Positions 54,591 through 62,405 of a DNA stretch of 64,000 nt are shown piece by piece. This stretch comes from Neisseria sp. DTU_2020_1000833_1_SI_GRL_NUU_006 (GTDB taxonomy: Bacteria; Pseudomonadota; Gammaproteobacteria; Burkholderiales; Neisseriaceae), in contig CP135593.1 in assembly GCA_032388755.1 (NCBI GenBank), positions 1,240,001-1,304,000 of the forward strand. The letters run 5' to 3'. Both the position numbers and the translations under genes were made by a program. The first letter of the stretch is position 1; every line of letters begins with the position of its first letter. The notes beneath the pieces were generated by a model. It did no database searches. It was not told where the DNA came from and saw nothing but the letters and a program-made list of their open reading frames with translations.

Positions 54591-56045
54591 TTATTTCGAC
54601 CAACCGCCGCCCAATGCCTTATACAGCGACACCAGCATCTGCGCCCTTGCCAGCCGCGTCGCAATCAGGTTTTCCTGCATTTGTTCTTCAGAGATGTGGG
54701 CTTTGAGGGCGACGTCCAGCGTTTTGTAGCCGTTGCGGAACATTTTTTCCGTATCGGCCGCGTGGCGTGCCGCCTGATTATGGGCGGTTTGCAGCAGTTC
54801 GGTTTGACGGCTTAGCGATTCCACGCCTTGATACGCACTGTCGACTTCGCCCAGCGCGGTCAGGAGCCGTTTGTCGTATTCCAGCAATGCCGTCTGAAGA
54901 CGCGCGTCGGCGGCTTTGATATTGGCCTTGATGCGGCCGTTGGTGAACAGCGGCGTCTGTATGCCCACCGACAGCAAACTTGCCCAGCCGGTCAGCGAAC
55001 GGTCACCGTCCACACCGATACGTCCGCCCTGCCCCATAAAGCTGATGGTGAAGCGTGGCAGTAAATCGGCTTTGGCACTGGCGAATTTGGCGGCATAGGC
55101 ATTGACTTGCGCCGCCTGTGCGCGCAGGTCGGGGCGGCGTTCCAGCAAACCTTGCGGCGTCTGTCCGCCCGGTGCGGAGGGTTGGTGCGCCAACGCATCG
55201 ACAGACGATTCTGGCAGCGTAAACGTCTGCGGCACGTTGCCGGTCAACACGGCGATACTGCGCACATATGCGGCGTATTCCGCCCCTATCGTGGCGCGTT
55301 TGGCTTCCGCCGAGGTCAGTTGCACTTTCGCCTCGTTCACTTCATAGCCGCTGACATGTCCCGCCTTAAAACGCCCTTCGATATAGCGAACCATACGCCG
55401 CAGGGTGGCAACGGTTTGGTCGGCGGTTTTCAGACGATCTTGAGCCGCACGCGCTTTGAAATAATTGTCGGCAATATCGCCCGCCACCAGCATTTGCGCG
55501 CCGTACGCCAGCTCTTGTTGTCCGAGCGCGGCATAACGGGCGGCATCGGCATCGCTGCGTTTCTTGCCGAAAATATCCGGCTCCCACGAAGCGGTCAGTC
55601 CGCCGTATAGGCTGGTGCCTTGAGAATCGATGGTGTCGCCGTTTAAAGTCGAGGCCTGCGGATAACGCGAGAGCAACGCCCTGGCATTACTGTCGAGCGG
55701 ATTATCCATTTTGCTGTCATTCGCCCCCGCCTTGCCGCTCAGTCCGACGATCGGCCCCAAATCGGCACGCGCCGCCCCCGCCAAGGCACGGGCTTCGTTC
55801 AGACGGCTGACGGCGATTTTCACATCATGTCCCTGCGCCAAACCCTGCGCGATTAATCCGCTTAACACCGGATCGTTCCACTGCCGCCACCACGCCCCAA
55901 TGTCCGCATTGCCCTTTGCCGCCGCATCCTGCGTAAACGCCTGGGGTAATTGAACCTGACTGTTTAACGGAACTTCTGTGTTTTTACAGCCTGCAAGCGC
56001 CAAGGCTGCGGCAATACACAATAAATGGATTTGATTGAATTTCAT
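54591..56045 (-). CDS. NodT/TolC-type outer membrane efflux lipoprotein
   Basis: The 484-residue outer membrane factor has a lipoprotein signal ending in LALAGC (Cys20) and the two repeated OEP domains. Supporting segments are WWRQWNDPVLSGLIAQGL, SWEPDIFGKKRSDADAARY, the GLLERRPDLRAQAAQV motif in the second repeat and the C-terminal LYKALGGGW typical of this family. It is a paralogue of MtrE rather than MtrE itself. AAAGGAAAA precedes the ATG. It lies downstream of an ABC-2 permease gene. Confidence 0.92.
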   Translation of the reverse strand: MKFNQIHLLCIAAALALAGCKNTEVPLNSQVQLPQAFTQDAAAKGNADIGAWWRQWNDPVLSGLIAQGLAQGHDVKIAVSRLNEARALAGAARADLGPIVGLSGKAGANDSKMDNPLDSNARALLSRYPQASTLNGDTIDSQGTSLYGGLTASWEPDIFGKKRSDADAARYAALGQQELAYGAQMLVAGDIADNYFKARAAQDRLKTADQTVATLRRMVRYIEGRFKAGHVSGYEVNEAKVQLTSAEAKRATIGAEYAAYVRSIAVLTGNVPQTFTLPESSVDALAHQPSAPGGQTPQGLLERRPDLRAQAAQVNAYAAKFASAKADLLPRFTISFMGQGGRIGVDGDRSLTGWASLLSVGIQTPLFTNGRIKANIKAADARLQTALLEYDKRLLTALGEVDSAYQGVESLSRQTELLQTAHNQAARHAADTEKMFRNGYKTLDVALKAHISEEQMQENLIATRLARAQMLVSLYKALGGGWSK

Positions 56046-56363
56046 CGTATTTTCCTTTTTGAAAAGGTTTTAGCGTTCCGTTTTGGCGAAATTTGCTTCG
56101 CTCGTTTTCAGCGTGCGCCGCCTCTTGACAGGACGACCTTTCAGAAGATTTTTTGCGAAACCTAAATGTAAGCCTGCGGCTTACTGCCCTCTCCCTAACC
56201 CTCTCCCGCGGGGAGAGGGGACAAATTAGTCGAAACCCTAAAAACGGTTTTGTTTCACTATCCTCAATCCCCTCTCCCATGAAGAGAGGGAGCAAAATTG
56301 GCGGAAAATCCAAAGCATAGTTGGGTTTCAGCATCCTCAATCCCCTCTCACCGTGGGAGAGGG
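56046..56363. other. intergenic stretch upstream of the outer membrane factor gene
   Basis: It holds the first of two 62-base direct repeats (56081-56142) and two CCCTCTCCC-type palindromic stretches described separately. Confidence 0.55.
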
Positions 56364-56378
56364 CTAGGGAGAGGGCAG
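56186..56378. repeat. inverted copies of a CCCTCTCCC palindromic unit
   Basis: About 36 bases at 56186-56221 (GCCCTCTCCCTAACCCTCTC followed by GCGGGGAGAGGGG) reappear inverted with a few differences at 56343-56378, and a related palindrome is at 56270-56290. They resemble REP-type units. Confidence 0.6.
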
Positions 56379-56558
56379 CAAACCGTCAGGTTTGCTTTTT
56401 ATCGATCCCCGGTTTTGCAGAAGCTCTATCCCCAAAAGCCCTAACTTGTTCAAGAACGGCAAAAGGTCGTCCCGCCAGTCGGCAAACTCAGCGAGATACT
56501 TATCCAAGGCCGTCTGAACGACATCCAATAATGCTTGTTTGTTTGGGTAATTTCTCAC
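56364..56558 (-). CDS. possible small open frame between the permease and outer membrane factor genes
   Basis: A GTG with AAGGG seven bases upstream begins a 64-residue frame whose first 35 residues (RNYPNKQALLDVVQTALDKY and onward) look like a helical soluble protein and slightly like the start of ClbS/DfsB-type proteins. The rest enters the REP-like repeats, so this is probably the 5' fragment of a truncated gene. Low certainty. Confidence 0.3.
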   Translation of the reverse strand: MRNYPNKQALLDVVQTALDKYLAEFADWRDDLLPFLNKLGLLGIELLQNRGSIKSKPDGLLPSP

Positions 56559-56636
56559 GGAAGTTCCCTTGTCAGTTTTAGCGAAACTCGCTTCGCTCGT
56601 TTTCAGAGTGCGCAGCCTCCTGACAGGACGGCCTAT

Positions 56637-57749
56637 CTAACCCTGCCTCTCCAGCATCCCTTGAAACCGCAACAATGCCAGCCATAAGAATCCTACGCCG
56701 ATACAGCCCATGATCAGCATATGCCCCCACACGATTTCAATCCCCGCGCCGCGGAACAGGATGTCTTGCGAGAATTTCACAAACTGCGTCAGCGGCCAAT
56801 ATTCGCTGATCAGTTGCGCCGCGTGCGGCATGTTGCTGCGCGGGGATGCGCCGCCGGCAAACAGGTTCATCACGATATACACCGGCAGCATCAGCATACC
56901 GAACTGCCCCATCGTCGATGCGAACGTGGCAATCATGATGCCCAGCGACGCCACCGAAAACAGGAACAACGCCAACCCTACCGCATAAAGCGGCACCGAA
57001 CCGATGAGCGGCACACCTATGCTCAAATGCACGATAAACCACAGCGACGACAATGCCGCCACCCAAATCACGGCGGCATTTGCCAACACTTTGCCCATCA
57101 TCAGTTCGAACGCATTGACCGGCATCACCAGCAAATGCTCGATTGTGCCGCGTTCGCGTTCGCGGATAACCGCCGCCCCCGTCAATAAAATCAGCAACAT
57201 ACACGACATCGAGCCGATTTGCGAAGTCGGCATGAACCACGAGCTCTCGCCGTTGGGATTGTAATAAGTATTGATGACGGGGTTGATTAACTCCGGCCGC
57301 GTCACGCCGGTGAATTCGTAAATTTCGCGGTTGATAATTTGCGAAAGATACGAAGCGCCCACCCCCGCCTGCGTCATCGACGTCGCATCAACCAAAAGCT
57401 GCAAATCAGGATTGCGCCCCGCCGCCATGTCGCGCTGAAAATTGGGCGGCACTTCCAAAATAAAGGTGAACTCGCCCTTATCCATCAATTCGTCCGAATC
57501 TTCGCGCCGCACGTCCTCTACCGGTTTGAAAAACGGATGCTGCACGGCATCGCGGATACGCATGGACAAAACCGAACGGTCTTGGTCGATGATGCCGACG
57601 GTGGCGTTTTTCAAATCCGCGCCGACCTGCGACATCTGATAAATCGTAGCGGTGAAGATGTACGTAATCAGCACCATCAGCACCGGATCAGTCAGCACGC
57701 TGCCGAACTCTTTGAGCATCAGGGTCAGAATGTTTTTCAGGGTACGCAT
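56637..57749 (-). CDS. ABC-2 type transporter permease (YhhJ/YbhR family)
   Basis: The 370-residue protein has an N-terminal membrane helix, a large periplasmic domain and five C-terminal helices. PELINPVINTYYNPNGESSWFMPTSQIGSM and RERERGTIEHLLVMPVNAFELMMGKV are classical for the YhhJ family. Such permeases need an ATPase (YbhF-like), a fusion protein and a TolC-type outer membrane factor. The outer membrane factor follows, but no ATPase or fusion-protein gene lies beside it; upstream is a hairpin and a cupin-like gene. The system looks incomplete at this locus. Confidence 0.9.
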   Translation of the reverse strand: MRTLKNILTLMLKEFGSVLTDPVLMVLITYIFTATIYQMSQVGADLKNATVGIIDQDRSVLSMRIRDAVQHPFFKPVEDVRREDSDELMDKGEFTFILEVPPNFQRDMAAGRNPDLQLLVDATSMTQAGVGASYLSQIINREIYEFTGVTRPELINPVINTYYNPNGESSWFMPTSQIGSMSCMLLILLTGAAVIRERERGTIEHLLVMPVNAFELMMGKVLANAAVIWVAALSSLWFIVHLSIGVPLIGSVPLYAVGLALFLFSVASLGIMIATFASTMGQFGMLMLPVYIVMNLFAGGASPRSNMPHAAQLISEYWPLTQFVKFSQDILFRGAGIEIVWGHMLIMGCIGVGFLWLALLRFQGMLERQG

Positions 57750-57777
57750 GGGGATTCCTGTTTAAACGCTATGGATG

Positions 57778-57818
57778 AAGGTCGTCTGAAAACCTTATCT
57801 GTTCTTCAGACGACCTTT
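57778..57818. repeat. uptake-sequence inverted pair between the cupin-like and permease genes
   Basis: AAGGTCGTCTGAAAACC and TTCTTCAGACGACCTTTG make an imperfect hairpin just before the permease start, so it may terminate the cupin-like gene's transcript. Confidence 0.55.
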
Positions 57819-57897
57819 GTACAGTATATCGCCTACTATCTGGTTCTTCATGGAAATCACCAAATTCACCGGCATTACCGCCATACTGCAAAAATTT

Positions 57898-58239
57898 TCA
57901 CAGGCAACATTTACCGAAACGCAATTTTTTGTTTAAACCCGCAACGTAAGTCAACTGCTTGATTACCAAGATATTCGTATAATCTTCAAGCGCACGGATA
58001 CTGTGTGTCTCGCTGGGTTCGAGTCGGACGATTTGCAGGCCTTCGGTATGTAAAGTTTCAGACGACGTCGAGATTTGCGCACTACCGTTCAACACGATCA
58101 ACAAAATAATCGCTTCGGCTTCATAGGGCGGAATTTCATTGTCTTTCTGCAAAGAAAGCTGGACGATTTCCTGATCAGTATCACTGCTGATCACCCCGCC
58201 CAACAAGGCTTTGGGATCTAAGGTATATTGTTTCATCAT
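57898..58239 (-). CDS. cupin-like small protein
   Basis: The 113-residue protein has a beta-rich core (EIVQLSLQKDNEIPPYEAEA, then IILLIVLNGSAQISTSSE and LQIVRLEPSETHSIRALEDYTNILVIK) in the order expected for a single cupin barrel, with one His in place of the usual metal ligand set. Binding or catalysis is unknown. AAAGGAG precedes two adjacent ATGs and either may start the protein. Confidence 0.65.
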   Translation of the reverse strand: MMKQYTLDPKALLGGVISSDTDQEIVQLSLQKDNEIPPYEAEAIILLIVLNGSAQISTSSETLHTEGLQIVRLEPSETHSIRALEDYTNILVIKQLTYVAGLNKKLRFGKCCL

Positions 58240-58459
58240 CGCTCCTTTTCTATTTTTACATTTTCAAAAATTAAGAACATACATACGGCCGTTTTCACAG
58301 TATATATTCTTGAAAACCAATATTTAGGGCAGCATATCGGTATAAAGTTCTACTCAAACAGCCCCTTTGATAAATTACCCGGACAGGCACAGACATAATC
58401 ATTTCCGAAACAGGGAGACCTACATTTTCATCCGCGCTGTGAATTACGGATTTAATTTA
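58240..58459. other. intergenic stretch upstream of the cupin-like gene
   Basis: I see nothing that I can name in this AT-rich stretch other than the terminator of nlpD at its right end. Confidence 0.5.
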
Positions 58460-58489
58460 AAAGGCCGCCCGAATAATCGGGCGGCCTTC
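58460..58489 (-). terminator. intrinsic terminator of nlpD
   Basis: AAAGGCCGCCCGA and TCGGGCGGCCTT form a GC-rich 12-base stem with a small loop. It is not an uptake sequence. Confidence 0.8.
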
Positions 58490-58499
58490 AGTTTGTTCG

Positions 58500-59396
58500 T
58501 CAGAATGCGATATAAGTGGCAGGATTGACCGGTTTGCCGTTTTGACGGACTTCGAAGTGAAGTTGAGTACGGTTGGCATCGGTATTACCCATTTGTGCAA
58601 TGGTTTGTCCGCGTTTGACATTTTGTCCTTCATTGACGAGCAGACGTTGGTTGTGTCCGTATGCGCTCAAGAATGAGGAGTTGTGTTGGATGATGACAAG
58701 GTTGCCATAACCGCGCAAACCCGAGCCTGCATAAACCACTTTACCGTCTGCGGCAGCTACGACGGGCTGACCCGCATTACCGCCGATGTCCACGCCTTTA
58801 TTGCTGCCGCCAAAGTTGGCAAGGACGTTACCGTTGGTCGGACGCTGCCATGTAATGCCGCTGACTGTACGGGTTGCGCCGGTAGCAACTGTCGGCGTAT
58901 TGAGAGGTGCAGGAGCAGGCTTGGCAACGAGTGCAGGTGCAGAATATGACGGTTTGGCTGCCGCAGTCGAAGCAGGGGCAGTATAACCGGCCGGTTTGAC
59001 GCGCAGATTTTGTCCGATGCTGATGTTGTTGTCAGTCAAACCATTCCATTCACGCAGATTGTCTTGGGTAATATGGTAGCGTTTGGAAATATTGTAGACG
59101 GTATCGCCACGGACAACAGTATGTGTCGCCGCATTGATGTCAACCGGCGCATAGGACGGAATATAGGCACCGCCGGAAACAGGTGGCGTATAGCTGCTGT
59201 TGGCAGCCGGAGCAGAAGGAGGAGTATAAGGGGCATCGTTGGCTGCCGGCGCATTTGTGCCGTAAGGGGTCGCACCATAAGGATTGGAAGAAGTACCGGA
59301 ACCGGCATTACCGACGACGACGGGGGCGGGTTGCTGGCTGGTACATGCGCCCAATGTCAGGGCGAAAGCGGCATAAAATGCGGTTTTTTTCAACAT
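58500..59396 (-). CDS. nlpD: murein hydrolase activator NlpD (LysM plus degenerate M23)
   Basis: The 298-residue lipoprotein has a signal ending LGAC (Cys18), a Pro/Ala/Ser-rich linker, a LysM domain at about 91-134 and an M23 domain at about 193-293. Two zinc-site residues of active M23 enzymes are replaced: Asn199 where His should precede GVDIG, and Gln278 in place of the first His of HxH. It should therefore activate an amidase rather than cut peptidoglycan itself. surE lies upstream on the same strand, as in many proteobacteria. Confidence 0.92.
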   Translation of the reverse strand: MLKKTAFYAAFALTLGACTSQQPAPVVVGNAGSGTSSNPYGATPYGTNAPAANDAPYTPPSAPAANSSYTPPVSGGAYIPSYAPVDINAATHTVVRGDTVYNISKRYHITQDNLREWNGLTDNNISIGQNLRVKPAGYTAPASTAAAKPSYSAPALVAKPAPAPLNTPTVATGATRTVSGITWQRPTNGNVLANFGGSNKGVDIGGNAGQPVVAAADGKVVYAGSGLRGYGNLVIIQHNSSFLSAYGHNQRLLVNEGQNVKRGQTIAQMGNTDANRTQLHFEVRQNGKPVNPATYIAF

Positions 59397-59571
59397 AATC
59401 GATGACCTTTATATCGGGGTTATTGTCTTGATTGGTGCATATCATAATAAAAATAAGCCCGCCCCTCAAGTATCGGGGCGGTTAGGGACTGTTAAAATCG
59501 GCTTGCCACGCCTGTTTCAGAACAAAAAGATCGTCTGAAAACACTCGGCAAAAAAACAGAAATCTGTGTGC

Positions 59572-60327
59572 TTATCCCTCTTTACCGTCCTGCCAAAATC
59601 CGCTGACTGCATCCATATGGCGGTAGGAAGTCAAATCGATTTGCAGCGGTGTAACCGTGATAAAGCCCGCCTCACACTCCCCGAAATCCGTACCTTGCTC
59701 CCGGTCGGAAATATCGCCGACGGGACCTATCCAATAAATAGACTCACCGCGAGGATTCTTCATCGGGATAACGCTTTGCTCATGATGCCGCCGCCCCAAC
59801 CGCGTTGTTTTGATACCTTGTACCGCATCCGGCGGTACGGCGGGAATATTGATGTTCCAAAGGACAGGCGTTTTAGGAGAATTTTTCAACAACCGCTCCA
59901 ATATCATCCAAGCCGCCTGTTCCGCCGTCTGCCAATAACGCCCCCGCGTATCGTTCAAAGACAACGCAACGGCAGGAATGCCCATCAGGAAGGCTTCGGT
60001 CGCTGCGGCAACCGTTCCCGAATAAAGCGTATCGTCTCCCATGTTCGCACCATTATTGATGCCTGAAAGGACCAAATCGGGTTTAAAATCCGAAAGTACA
60101 TGGCAACCCACATGAATACAGTCGGTGGGCGTACCGTCAACATAATAAAACCCGTTTGCCGCCTGCTTCATTTGCAAAGGGCGGTCGAGCGTCAAAGAAT
60201 TGCTGACGCCGCTTCGGTCGCGTTCGGGAGCAACGATGCGGACATTGGCAAACTCCGCCGCCACCCTCGCCAAAATGGCTATGCCCTGCGAAGAGTACCC
60301 GTCGTCATTGGAAATCAAGATGTTCAT
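59572..60327 (-). CDS. surE: 5'-nucleotidase SurE
   Basis: SurE is a metal-dependent phosphatase for nucleoside monophosphates and is linked to stationary-phase survival. The 251-residue protein has the metal loop NDDGY at 7-11, the PERDRSGVSNSLT segment and the SGINNGANMGDDTLYSGTVAAATE motif that binds metal and phosphate. It is first in a surE-nlpD pair on the minus strand, with about 175 bp between the two genes, so a second promoter may exist. Confidence 0.96.
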   Translation of the reverse strand: MNILISNDDGYSSQGIAILARVAAEFANVRIVAPERDRSGVSNSLTLDRPLQMKQAANGFYYVDGTPTDCIHVGCHVLSDFKPDLVLSGINNGANMGDDTLYSGTVAAATEAFLMGIPAVALSLNDTRGRYWQTAEQAAWMILERLLKNSPKTPVLWNINIPAVPPDAVQGIKTTRLGRRHHEQSVIPMKNPRGESIYWIGPVGDISDREQGTDFGECEAGFITVTPLQIDLTSYRHMDAVSGFWQDGKEG

Positions 60328-60400
60328 TGTTATAGCTCTCTGAAAAGGGATGCTATTGTATCGCCCCCATACTGCGGCCGTCTATCCGAAACACTCATGA

Positions 60401-60444
60401 AAAAAGGTCGTCTGAAACCAAATTTGGTTTTCAGACGACCTTTT
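60401..60444 (-). terminator. uptake-sequence inverted repeat after htpX
   Basis: AAAAAGGTCGTCTGAAACC and GGTTTTCAGACGACCTTTTG form a hairpin between htpX and surE. Confidence 0.7.
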
Positions 60445-60455
60445 GTTTTTTCGCA

Positions 60456-61295
60456 TTACAGATTTTTCAAGCGCGCAATGCGGTTATCCAAAGAAGGGTG
60501 CGTACTCAGCAGGGAATCTTTGGCATCACTGGCAATCCCCATCGCATTCATCTGCTCGGGCAAATCGCTCGTGCTGCCTTTCAAACGTTGCAGCGCGGCA
60601 ATCATTTTATGCGCACCGACCAACTTGGCGGCACCCGCATCCGCACGGTATTCGCGCTGACGGCTGAACCACATGACGACGATGCTTGCCAAAAAGCCGA
60701 ACACAATCTGCAACACCATGCTCACCATAAAATATGTGCCTTGCGAAGTGCTGCCGTCGTTATTGCGGGCAATCATGCCGGAAACGACGCGTGCCAAGAA
60801 AACCACAAACGTATTGACGACACCCTGTATCAGTGTCAACGTAACCATATCACCGTTGCCGACGTGCGCCATCTCGTGCGCCAAAACCGCTTCGACCTCG
60901 TCCCGGGTCATATGATCGAGAAGGCCGGTACTGACGGCGACTAAGGAGCTGTTGCGTGTCGCGCCGGTTGCAAAAGCATTCGACTGAGGAGAATGATAAA
61001 TCGCTACCTCAGGAGTTTTGAGACTCCATTGACGGGCCTGCGCTTCAACAGTTGCCAAAAGCCATGCTTCTTCTTCGCTGCGCGGTTGAACGATAACTTC
61101 CGCACCCACCGAGTTTTTAGCGATGGTTTTGGACATGAGCAAAGAAATAATCGAACCGGTAAAGCCGACGACGGCAGAATACGCCAGCAGGCTGCCGACT
61201 TGGTCCGTACTGTTGATACCGAGGACTGCCAAAACAATCCGGATGACGACTAAAACCGCGATATTGGTTACGAGAAACAGAAAGACACGTTTCAC
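60456..61295 (-). CDS. htpX: membrane zinc metalloprotease HtpX
   Basis: HtpX degrades misfolded membrane proteins alongside FtsH. The start is the GTG before KRVFLFLVTN, six bases after AAAGGA, giving 279 residues; the longer frame adds 26 residues without similarity. The two N-terminal helices, the zinc site HEMAH at 140-144 and a later Glu in REYRADAGAAKLVGAHKM complete the M48 pattern. It is the second AAA/zinc quality-control protease of the window after ftsH. Confidence 0.95.
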   Translation of the reverse strand: MKRVFLFLVTNIAVLVVIRIVLAVLGINSTDQVGSLLAYSAVVGFTGSIISLLMSKTIAKNSVGAEVIVQPRSEEEAWLLATVEAQARQWSLKTPEVAIYHSPQSNAFATGATRNSSLVAVSTGLLDHMTRDEVEAVLAHEMAHVGNGDMVTLTLIQGVVNTFVVFLARVVSGMIARNNDGSTSQGTYFMVSMVLQIVFGFLASIVVMWFSRQREYRADAGAAKLVGAHKMIAALQRLKGSTSDLPEQMNAMGIASDAKDSLLSTHPSLDNRIARLKNL

Positions 61296-61477
61296 CAGTG
61301 TTCCTTTAAATTTGTTTGTTATGTAAAAAATGAATTCTTCAAATACCTTACAAAAGGCAATGTATTTTCTCAAAAAGTCTCGCCTACCGAAACACCTTAT
61401 TGGGAAAAGGTATGCAAATCCAAATACACTTTTGGTTACCCACTCGCAATATTATGCTGTCAAACGTCATCCAGCGT

Positions 61478-62080
61478 TCAGTTGCACTGCCCCACTGCCG
61501 CCGGATAAACCGATACCTGCGTCTGCGTCAGGGCAAACAGGTTTTCAAGCTGCGTTTGCGCCTGACGGTTGGCGTGATCCAAAATCTGGGCTTTACACGC
61601 GCTGGCGAGGACTTGTTTTTTGGCTTCGTCCTGCACGGTTTTGAACACCGCCTTATCCACCGGCAAAAGGTTGAACGAGCCGGTTTGGATGTCGTACACC
61701 TCGATATTTTCCAAATCGACACTGAGGATTTCTACGGGCGGCAGGCTGATGAGGACTTTTCCGTCCACGATATTGACGTTGTCGGCGTGAAGTTTGTCCA
61801 AATCCAAGCCCGCCAACACTTTGCCGCGCACGATAAACAGACCGCTTTGAGAGTCCTGCCACAATCTGCGCCAGTCGCCTTTTTTCTCGGTGCGGATGAT
61901 GGTATCGATGTAAAAAGCCGTGCTTTCCAAGCGGTTCATCTGCTTAATCTGCATCAAAACGCCTTCGCGCGAAATCGCTTCATGGGCGTTGTCGTTGCGG
62001 TGCTGGGCATAAAACCAGCCGCCCGCCGCTGCGACTGCGCAAAAAACAGATATTAAAATCAATCGGTAAACCATTTTCAT
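61478..62080 (-). CDS. DUF4230 domain protein
   Basis: The 200-residue protein has one N-terminal membrane helix at about 5-24 with the rest outside. The core segment RLESTAFYIDTIIRTEKK, GLFIVRGKVLAGLDL, then LISLPPVEILSVDLENIEVYD and a C-terminal helix matches the DUF4230 pattern of one-helix membrane-anchored proteins. Its role is unknown. Two close ATGs (62080, 62074) are possible; the first was kept. It stands alone. Confidence 0.8.
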   Translation of the reverse strand: MKMVYRLILISVFCAVAAAGGWFYAQHRNDNAHEAISREGVLMQIKQMNRLESTAFYIDTIIRTEKKGDWRRLWQDSQSGLFIVRGKVLAGLDLDKLHADNVNIVDGKVLISLPPVEILSVDLENIEVYDIQTGSFNLLPVDKAVFKTVQDEAKKQVLASACKAQILDHANRQAQTQLENLFALTQTQVSVYPAAVGQCN

Positions 62081-62111
62081 CAGGTTAGACCCTTTTCGGT
62101 TGCGTTAAACT

Positions 62112-62218
62112 TATAGTGGATTAAAATTGCAATGATACGGCGTTGCCAACGCCCTTATGTACTACCCGTACACGGCGGACGTTGCCGCCTTGTCTCATTT
62201 TTATTTTAATCCACTATA
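62112..62218. mobile_element. 107-bp MITE with Correia-type ends, copy 2
   Basis: The element is bounded by TATAGTGGATTAA and TTAATCCACTATA. Its reverse complement matches copy 1 at 14235-14341 with a single change. It contains the inner inverted parts GGCGTTGCCAACGCC and the GTACTACCCGTAC region, but not the Correia core. Confidence 0.8.
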
Positions 62219-62253
62219 ACGCCCATATTCTTTCAAATGTTCAGATTTCAAGC

Positions 62254-62295
62254 AAAGGTCGTCTGAAAACGCCATTTTTGTTTTTCAGACGACCT
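62254..62295. repeat. uptake-sequence inverted pair upstream of ribB
   Basis: AAAGGTCGTCTGAAAAC and its inverted copy flank a loop of about 13 bases. Confidence 0.6.
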
Positions 62296-62307
62296 CCTGT
62301 CGAAACA

Positions 62308-62359
62308 TTACCAAAAAGTAATAAAAATCCGCCATCAAACAAAGTTTGCCTTTTGGTAA
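62308..62359 (+). promoter_or_regulatory. inverted repeat overlapping the ribB promoter, candidate operator
   Basis: TTACCAAAA at 62308-62316 has its exact inverted copy TTTTGGTAA at 62351-62359. The right half lies inside the -35/-10 spacer, so a bound protein would block the promoter. The helix-turn-helix at the start of the downstream protein is a natural candidate. Confidence 0.5.
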
Positions 62360-62374
62360 AGACAAGACTACAAT
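62346..62374 (+). promoter_or_regulatory. sigma-70 type promoter of ribB
   Basis: A -35 box TTGCCT at 62346-62351 and a -10 box TACAAT at 62369-62374 are 17 bases apart. The expected transcript starts near 62381, 25 bases before the ATG at 62406. Confidence 0.6.
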
Positions 62375-62405
62375 CGCCTACATCCTTTCAGCCACGCAAC
62401 ACATC

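Larger units (their letters stand above)
56081..56637. repeat. pair of 62-base direct repeats bounding about 430 bp
   Basis: The copies at 56081-56142 and 56576-56637 agree at 54 of 62 positions and share GCTTCGCTCGTTTTCAG and the GACAGGACG part that looks like a decayed uptake sequence. The right copy reaches the stop codon of the permease gene. The interval holds a small open frame and REP-like palindromes. Confidence 0.7.
62081..62405. other. intergenic stretch between the DUF4230 gene and ribB
   Basis: It holds one MITE, an uptake-sequence pair and the ribB promoter with an inverted repeat. Nothing is coding. Confidence 0.65.

Noticed and set aside
57851..57937. 28-codon plus-strand frame opposite the end of the cupin-like gene
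   Set aside because: Too short, no ribosome site and no similarity that I can name.
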